Assembly (NCBI GenBank): GCA_963740765.1
Contig: CAVUFN010000001.1
Span: 62,001 to 126,000 of the forward strand
DNA length: 64,000 nt
Source of the DNA: DATLGB01 sp963740765
GTDB taxonomy: Bacteria; Actinomycetota; Thermoleophilia; Solirubrobacterales; Solirubrobacteraceae
Direction of reading: 5' to 3'
The position numbers and the translations under genes are program-made. The notes under the pieces are model-generated. The model did no database searches, was not told where the DNA came from, and saw nothing but the letters and a program-made list of their open reading frames with translations. Shown here piece after piece: positions 60,200-64,000 of the stretch. Each line of letters starts with the position of its first letter. The first letter of the stretch is position 1.

Positions 60200-61479
60200 A
60201 TCAGCGGCTGCTGAACGGGGGAGTCGTCGCCGTCGGCGGCGGCGACCATGCGGTCGATCTCGCGCAGGTGGGCGCGCACGACGGCGCCCATCGAGTCGAG
60301 GATCTTGCGGGCGTCGGCGATCGAGGTGGTCGCGGAGGTGAGCTGGGCCTTGATGCGGCGCTCGTCCTCGAGCGCGCCGAGTGCGCGCTCGACCTCGGCG
60401 CGCAGGACCGGGCCGTCGAGGCCCTCCGCGTCGCGGCGGGCGAGGACGACCCGGGCGCGGGCGAGTTTGTACGCGACCTCGAACTCCAGCGTGCTGCCGC
60501 CCGGCTCGTACACGGCGAACAGCTTGTCGCCGTTGATCTCGCGCAGGGCGTTGGTCCGGGCGGGCAGCAGGTCGGGTGACGGCACCACCCAGATGCCGAA
60601 CGCGGCGTCGCGCTGGGCCATCGCCTCGTCGAGGTACTCCAGCGCCGCGTTGCGCGACACCTGGGAATGCTTGGCCTCGATCACGATGCGGCAGCGGGCG
60701 GGGCCGGCGCAGCCGTCCAGGCCGACGACGACGTCGCCCTTGCGGCCGCCGAACCCGGCCGCGTCCCCGACCGCCTCCGCGAGGTCCCCCTGGGCGGCGG
60801 CGATCGCCTCGACCGCCTCGAAGACGGCCTCCTCGTAGGGACGGCCCTTCGCGGTGGACAGCGCGTGCTCGGCCGCAACGTCGGCGTCCTTCTCGCGCTC
60901 GGCGTGGAGCCGGGCGACCTCGGCGCGCAGCTCGGTGATCTGGTGGTTGAGCGCGGTCGTCTGCTCGACCTGCGCCTGCGACACGCGGATGACGCCCGCC
61001 TTGAAGTCCGCCAGCGGGTTCGACGCGTCCGGCGAGGCGAACTGGCGCACCAGCTGCTCGCGGCCGGCGCGCGTCGCCTCGTCCACCGTCGCGCGGATGC
61101 GGTGCTGGACGGCAACCGAGGACTCGTCGCCGAACAGGCGCGCGAGCTCCTTCGACAGCGCGCCCTCGGAACCGAAGGCGGCGTCGAAGCGCTCGGCGAA
61201 GGCTGACGCCAGCTCGCCGGCGCGCTCGCGGAAGGCGGCGTCGGCGGCGGCGGTGGACTTCTCGAGGTCGGCGCGGAAGAGCTCCACCGTCGCGCCCGCA
61301 TGCTCGCGGTCGAGCACGCGTGCGCCGGTCTCCACCACGCGCAGCAGTGTCTCGACCGGCCGGTCGGAGCCGGCGATCAGCTCGACGGCGCGCGCGTCGT
61401 CGACGATCAGGCCGTCGACGACCAGGCGGCCGTTGACGACGGTGACGTGCGGGGGGCGGAGGGCGGCGGCAGCTTCCAT
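60196..61479 (-). CDS. Coiled-coil protein with PD-(D/E)XK-like nuclease domain
   Basis: The 427-residue protein has an N-terminal region without known family (HVTVVNGRLVVDGLIVDDARAVEL), a long helical/coiled-coil part (about 60-200) and a C-terminal domain with the spacing of a PD-(D/E)XK nuclease: E216/E217 in RPYEEAVFEAV, D249 in RKGDVVVG, and E268-x-K270 in RIVIEAKHS. The build is like RmuC and DUF2130 proteins, both coiled-coil plus nuclease fold. DNA is the likely target but unproven. It is 27 bp downstream of acylphosphatase on the same strand and convergent with the MYG1 gene. Confidence 0.7.
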   Translation of the reverse strand: MEAAAALRPPHVTVVNGRLVVDGLIVDDARAVELIAGSDRPVETLLRVVETGARVLDREHAGATVELFRADLEKSTAAADAAFRERAGELASAFAERFDAAFGSEGALSKELARLFGDESSVAVQHRIRATVDEATRAGREQLVRQFASPDASNPLADFKAGVIRVSQAQVEQTTALNHQITELRAEVARLHAEREKDADVAAEHALSTAKGRPYEEAVFEAVEAIAAAQGDLAEAVGDAAGFGGRKGDVVVGLDGCAGPARCRIVIEAKHSQVSRNAALEYLDEAMAQRDAAFGIWVVPSPDLLPARTNALREINGDKLFAVYEPGGSTLEFEVAYKLARARVVLARRDAEGLDGPVLRAEVERALGALEDERRIKAQLTSATTSIADARKILDSMGAVVRAHLREIDRMVAAADGDDSPVQQPLI

Positions 61480-61506
61480 GACGTACGAGGTCGCACGCTA
61501 CGCCTC

Positions 61507-61776
61507 CTACCTGACGGAAAAGCCGTCCGCGCCCGGTGAATCGGCCTCGAAGACCTCCACGTCGGACACGGCGGCGTCGGGCGGTCCCGACCGGCAGGCG
61601 TCCACCAGCGCCTCGACGTCCGCGTCGTCGCCCTCGAACACCGCTTCGACGGTCCCGTCGCTCGTGTTGCGCACCCAGCCCGTGACGCCGCGCGACTGCG
61701 CCTCGCGGCGCACGCTGTCGCGGAAGAAGACGCCCTGGACCCTGCCGTGCACCACCACGCGCTTGACCATGCGCAT
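61507..61776 (-). CDS. acyP: Acylphosphatase
   Basis: The 89-residue protein has the two family signatures: HGRVQGVFFRDSVRREAQ with the catalytic arginine, and GWVRNTSDGTVEAVFEG with the catalytic asparagine. It hydrolyses acyl phosphates. Two ATGs are close; the one at 61776 has GGGA about 6 nt upstream and is preferred over that at 61770. The gene is divergent from the 61790 gene with a 13-bp gap. Confidence 0.93.
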   Translation of the reverse strand: MRMVKRVVVHGRVQGVFFRDSVRREAQSRGVTGWVRNTSDGTVEAVFEGDDADVEALVDACRSGPPDAAVSDVEVFEADSPGADGFSVR

Positions 61777-61782
61777 TAGGTT
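61777..61782 (+). promoter_or_regulatory. Leaderless -10 box of the 61790 gene (TAGGTT)
   Basis: The hexamer ends 7 nt before the ATG at 61790. It almost fills the gap to the divergent acylphosphatase start, so its -35 region must lie inside that gene. Confidence 0.5.
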
Positions 61783-61789
61783 CCCGTCC

Positions 61790-62518
61790 ATGGCGCGTAC
61801 CGAACTCGAGGCGGCGCTCGCCGAAGGCGGCAGCATCGCCCAGCTCAAGCGCCTGCTCGCCGCCGAGCTCGACCGCAGCCAACGCGAACTCAAGCTCGCC
61901 CGCTCGGGCTACGAGGAGCCGGTGACGGTCGCCTTCGCGTCCGGTCTGCTCGCCGTCTTCCCGACCGGCGCGAGCGAGCGCGCTGCGGCCGTCGCCAGCG
62001 CGGTCGAAGCGGCGCTGCACGAGGTCGGGGTCGGCCAGCTGCAGGGCGGCGAGGGCGTGCTGTCGCTGCCCGGCGACGACCCGGAGCTGGCCGCGCTGGC
62101 CTTCGACGAGGCGGTCACCGGCGTTGACCGGCTCCGTGCCCGAGCGCTCGTCGTCCCCGACGGGGTCATCGAGCCGGGCGAGCTGCGGCCCGTCCTGCGC
62201 ACCACCGTGACGGCCACCGTCCCCAGCCCGCACCACGACCCCGACCCGGCCCGCAAGGCCGCGCGCCGGATGCTGCTGACGCTGCGCGGCAAGGGCAAGT
62301 GGGGCGGCTACCACTCGGAGGTCACGAACCTCGCCCGCGGCTTCCGGGAGGACTGGGACCTCGCCGAGCGCGTGGGCGAAGCGCTCATCGACGCGGGGCT
62401 GCTGATGGAGAAGCCCAGCGTCGGTCAGCGGCACGTCTCGCTCAACCCGCGGCGCAAGGCCGACATCGACCGGCTCGTCGACGAGGCCGTCGTTCCGGCC
62501 GACCTGAAGCTTCCCTGA
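61790..62518 (+). CDS. Hypothetical protein with winged-helix-like C-terminus
   Basis: No family is recognised in the 242 residues. The N-terminal 40 residues are helical (ELEAALAEGGSIAQLKRLLAAE), the middle part has an alternating alpha/beta pattern, and the C-terminal 80 residues (GKGKWGGYHSEVTNLARGF...ERVGEALIDAGLLMEKPSVGQRHVSLNP) look like a winged helix that could bind nucleic acid. The ATG is fixed by the TAGGTT box. A CoA-ligase gene follows at 17 bp. Confidence 0.65.
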   Translation: MARTELEAALAEGGSIAQLKRLLAAELDRSQRELKLARSGYEEPVTVAFASGLLAVFPTGASERAAAVASAVEAALHEVGVGQLQGGEGVLSLPGDDPELAALAFDEAVTGVDRLRARALVVPDGVIEPGELRPVLRTTVTATVPSPHHDPDPARKAARRMLLTLRGKGKWGGYHSEVTNLARGFREDWDLAERVGEALIDAGLLMEKPSVGQRHVSLNPRRKADIDRLVDEAVVPADLKLP

Positions 62519-62534
62519 CGCCCGGAGTGGGAAG

Positions 62535-64000
62535 ATGGCATCCATGCCGTCCATCCCGGGTCAGGTCTCGAGCAAGTTGTTCCTACTGAAGACGCTGGCC
62601 GGCGCCGGCATCCTGCAGCCGACCTGGCCGGACCGGATCGTGTCCGCGGCCAACGCGCTGATCCGCTTCGGACCCACGCCGGCCGCCGGCTACCAGGCCG
62701 CCGCCGCCCGCTACCCGGACGACGTCGCCGTCATCGACGAGGCCGGGACGATCACCTTCCGGGAGATCCACGAGCGCTCCAACGCGATCGCCCACGCCCT
62801 CAGCGACGACGGCGTCAACGAGGGCGACAACGTCGGGCTGATGATGCGCAACCACCGCGGCTTCGTGGAGGCGATCGTCGCCTGCTCCAAGCTCGGCGCG
62901 AACGCGATGTTCCTCAACACGATGTTCAGCGGCCCGCAGCTGACCGAGGTGTGCCAGCGCGAGAAGCCCAAGGCGCTGATCTACGACGAGGAGTTCGCGG
63001 AGGTCCTGCACGAGGCCAGTCGCCGCCGTCAGCGCTACATCGGCTGGCACGACCCCGAGCCGGACCGCGCGCGCAACGACCGCACGCTGGACGAGATCGT
63101 CGAGCACGGCGACCGCACCGGCGTCATCGCGCCCGCGGCGCCCGGCAAGGCGATCATCCTCACCTCCGGCACGACCGGGACGCCGAAGGGCGCGAGCCGC
63201 TCGCAGCCCAAGTCGCTCGACCCCGCCGCCGCGCTGCTGGACCGCATCCCGCTCCGCGCGCGCGAGAAGACGATGATCGCCGCGCCGCTGTTCCACGCCT
63301 GGGGCTTCGCGCACTTCACGCTCGGCATGGGGCTGTCCTCGACGCTCGTGCTCAAGCGCAAGTTCGACCCCGAGGCGACGCTGTCCCTGACCGCACGCCA
63401 CGAGTGCACGGCGCTCGTGGTCGTCCCGGTGATGCTGCAGCGCATCCTCGCGCTCGACGAGGAGGTCCTGCACAACTACGACCTGGGCAAGCTGCGCGTG
63501 GTCCCGGTCAGCGGCTCCGCGCTCCCGGGCGCGATCTCCGACAAGTGGATGGATCTGTTCGGGGAGAACCTCTACAACCTCTACGGCTCGACGGAGGTCG
63601 CCTGGGCGACGATCGCGACTCCGCAGGACCTCCGTGACGCGCCCGGGACCGCGGGCAAGATCCCGCGGGGCACCGTCGTCCGCATCTACGGCGACGACGA
63701 CCAGCCGATCGACGAGCCGGGCGTCACCGGCCGCATCTTCGTCGGCAACGACATGCAGATGGAGGGATACACCGGCGGCGGCGGCAAGGACGCGATCGAC
63801 GGCCTGATGTCCAGCGGCGACGTCGGCCACTTCGACGCGGCGGGCCGCCTGTTCATCGATGGCCGCGACGACGACATGATCGTCAGCGGCGGCGAGAACG
63901 TCTTCCCGCAGGAGGTCGAGGAGCTGCTCCAGGGCCATGACGCCGTTGAGGAGGTCGCGGTGTTCGGCGTCGACGACGAGGAGTTCGGACAGCGCCTGAA
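62535..64000 (+). CDS. Acyl-CoA synthetase (AMP-forming), 3' end outside the window
   Basis: About 488 residues are visible of an enzyme of the ANL superfamily; the frame is still open at the right edge. It has the P-loop-like LTSGTTGTPKGASRSQPKS, the adenylate-binding YGSTEVAW, SGDVGHFDAAGRLFIDGRDDDMIVSGGENVFPQEVEE, where the hinge aspartate is D of GRDDD. The N-terminus MASMPSIPGQVSSKLFLLKTL precedes the usual domain, as in fatty-acid CoA ligases. The ATG at 62535 has GGAG 7 nt before it; an in-frame ATG three codons later is possible. Chain-length specificity is unknown. Confidence 0.9.
   Translation, partial: MASMPSIPGQVSSKLFLLKTLAGAGILQPTWPDRIVSAANALIRFGPTPAAGYQAAAARYPDDVAVIDEAGTITFREIHERSNAIAHALSDDGVNEGDNVGLMMRNHRGFVEAIVACSKLGANAMFLNTMFSGPQLTEVCQREKPKALIYDEEFAEVLHEASRRRQRYIGWHDPEPDRARNDRTLDEIVEHGDRTGVIAPAAPGKAIILTSGTTGTPKGASRSQPKSLDPAAALLDRIPLRAREKTMIAAPLFHAWGFAHFTLGMGLSSTLVLKRKFDPEATLSLTARHECTALVVVPVMLQRILALDEEVLHNYDLGKLRVVPVSGSALPGAISDKWMDLFGENLYNLYGSTEVAWATIATPQDLRDAPGTAGKIPRGTVVRIYGDDDQPIDEPGVTGRIFVGNDMQMEGYTGGGGKDAIDGLMSSGDVGHFDAAGRLFIDGRDDDMIVSGGENVFPQEVEELLQGHDAVEEVAVFGVDDEEFGQRL

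Noticed and set aside
58742..62554. 1270-codon minus-strand frame
   Set aside because: It crosses coaD, the coiled-coil, MYG1 and other real genes. Its residues are Arg/Gly/Asp-rich with no recognisable domain; an artefact of high GC.

Overview
The window is a very GC-rich (roughly 70% or more), densely packed chromosomal segment. High GC, a six-gene MCE cluster, zinc-type L28, frequent GTG/TTG starts and many leaderless-looking promoters point to an actinobacterium. The mix of genes suggests the Thermoleophilia/Solirubrobacterales group, but this is inferred from gene content, not from a marker gene. No rRNA, tRNA, CRISPR array, complete insertion sequence or prophage was seen.

Layout. 1-8.3 kb: the end of gcvPB; a convergent LuxR-type response regulator and histidine kinase pair; trpS; scpA-scpB; a convergent hypothetical pair; rlmN and rluB. 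8.3-20.4 kb: a secreted seven-bladed RCC1 protein, then an aromatic amino-acid block (aroH, a hisC-family aminotransferase, DAHP synthase, tyrA, aroA) running into cmk-der, a DUF3352-like lipoprotein and metK, mostly with 4-bp start/stop overlaps. 20.4-25.4 kb: an orphan adenine/cytosine-N DNA methyltransferase with a tiny coupled ORF, divergent from priA-def-fmt, then a small SAM methyltransferase. 25.4-30.5 kb: an accessory-looking stretch with a 508-bp gap full of inverted repeats, a large secreted protein of unknown function, a DUF222/HNH endonuclease and a DUF5995 protein. The same 18-bp perfect palindrome occurs on both sides of the secreted gene.

30.6-42.5 kb: rsmB, a double zinc ribbon and rpe, convergent with an operon of six MCE proteins that lacks YrbE permease and ATPase genes; then arfB. 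42.2-48.6 kb: a cell-surface glycan locus (STAS protein, flippase, methyltransferase, GT2, two membrane glycosyltransferases). 48.6-52 kb: ribD-ribE-ribBA-ribH. 52-58.8 kb: DoxX-like protein, Ser/Thr kinase with TPR tail, rpmB, a FakA/YloV-type protein, recG, rsmD, coaD. 58.8-64 kb: a DivIVA-like coiled-coil protein, a MYG1-family hydrolase with an apparent CTG start, a coiled-coil PD-(D/E)XK-like protein, acylphosphatase, a hypothetical protein and the first part of an acyl-CoA synthetase.

The most informative signal that feature lists would miss is a TANNNT -10 hexamer ending 6-8 nt before the start codon of more than ten genes. This indicates leaderless transcription and lets many start codons be fixed. 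The least explained parts are the inverted-repeat-rich interval and its paired palindromes around 25.4-28.4 kb, the two secreted paralogues sharing an undescribed N-terminal region, and the putative nuclease near 60.2-61.5 kb.
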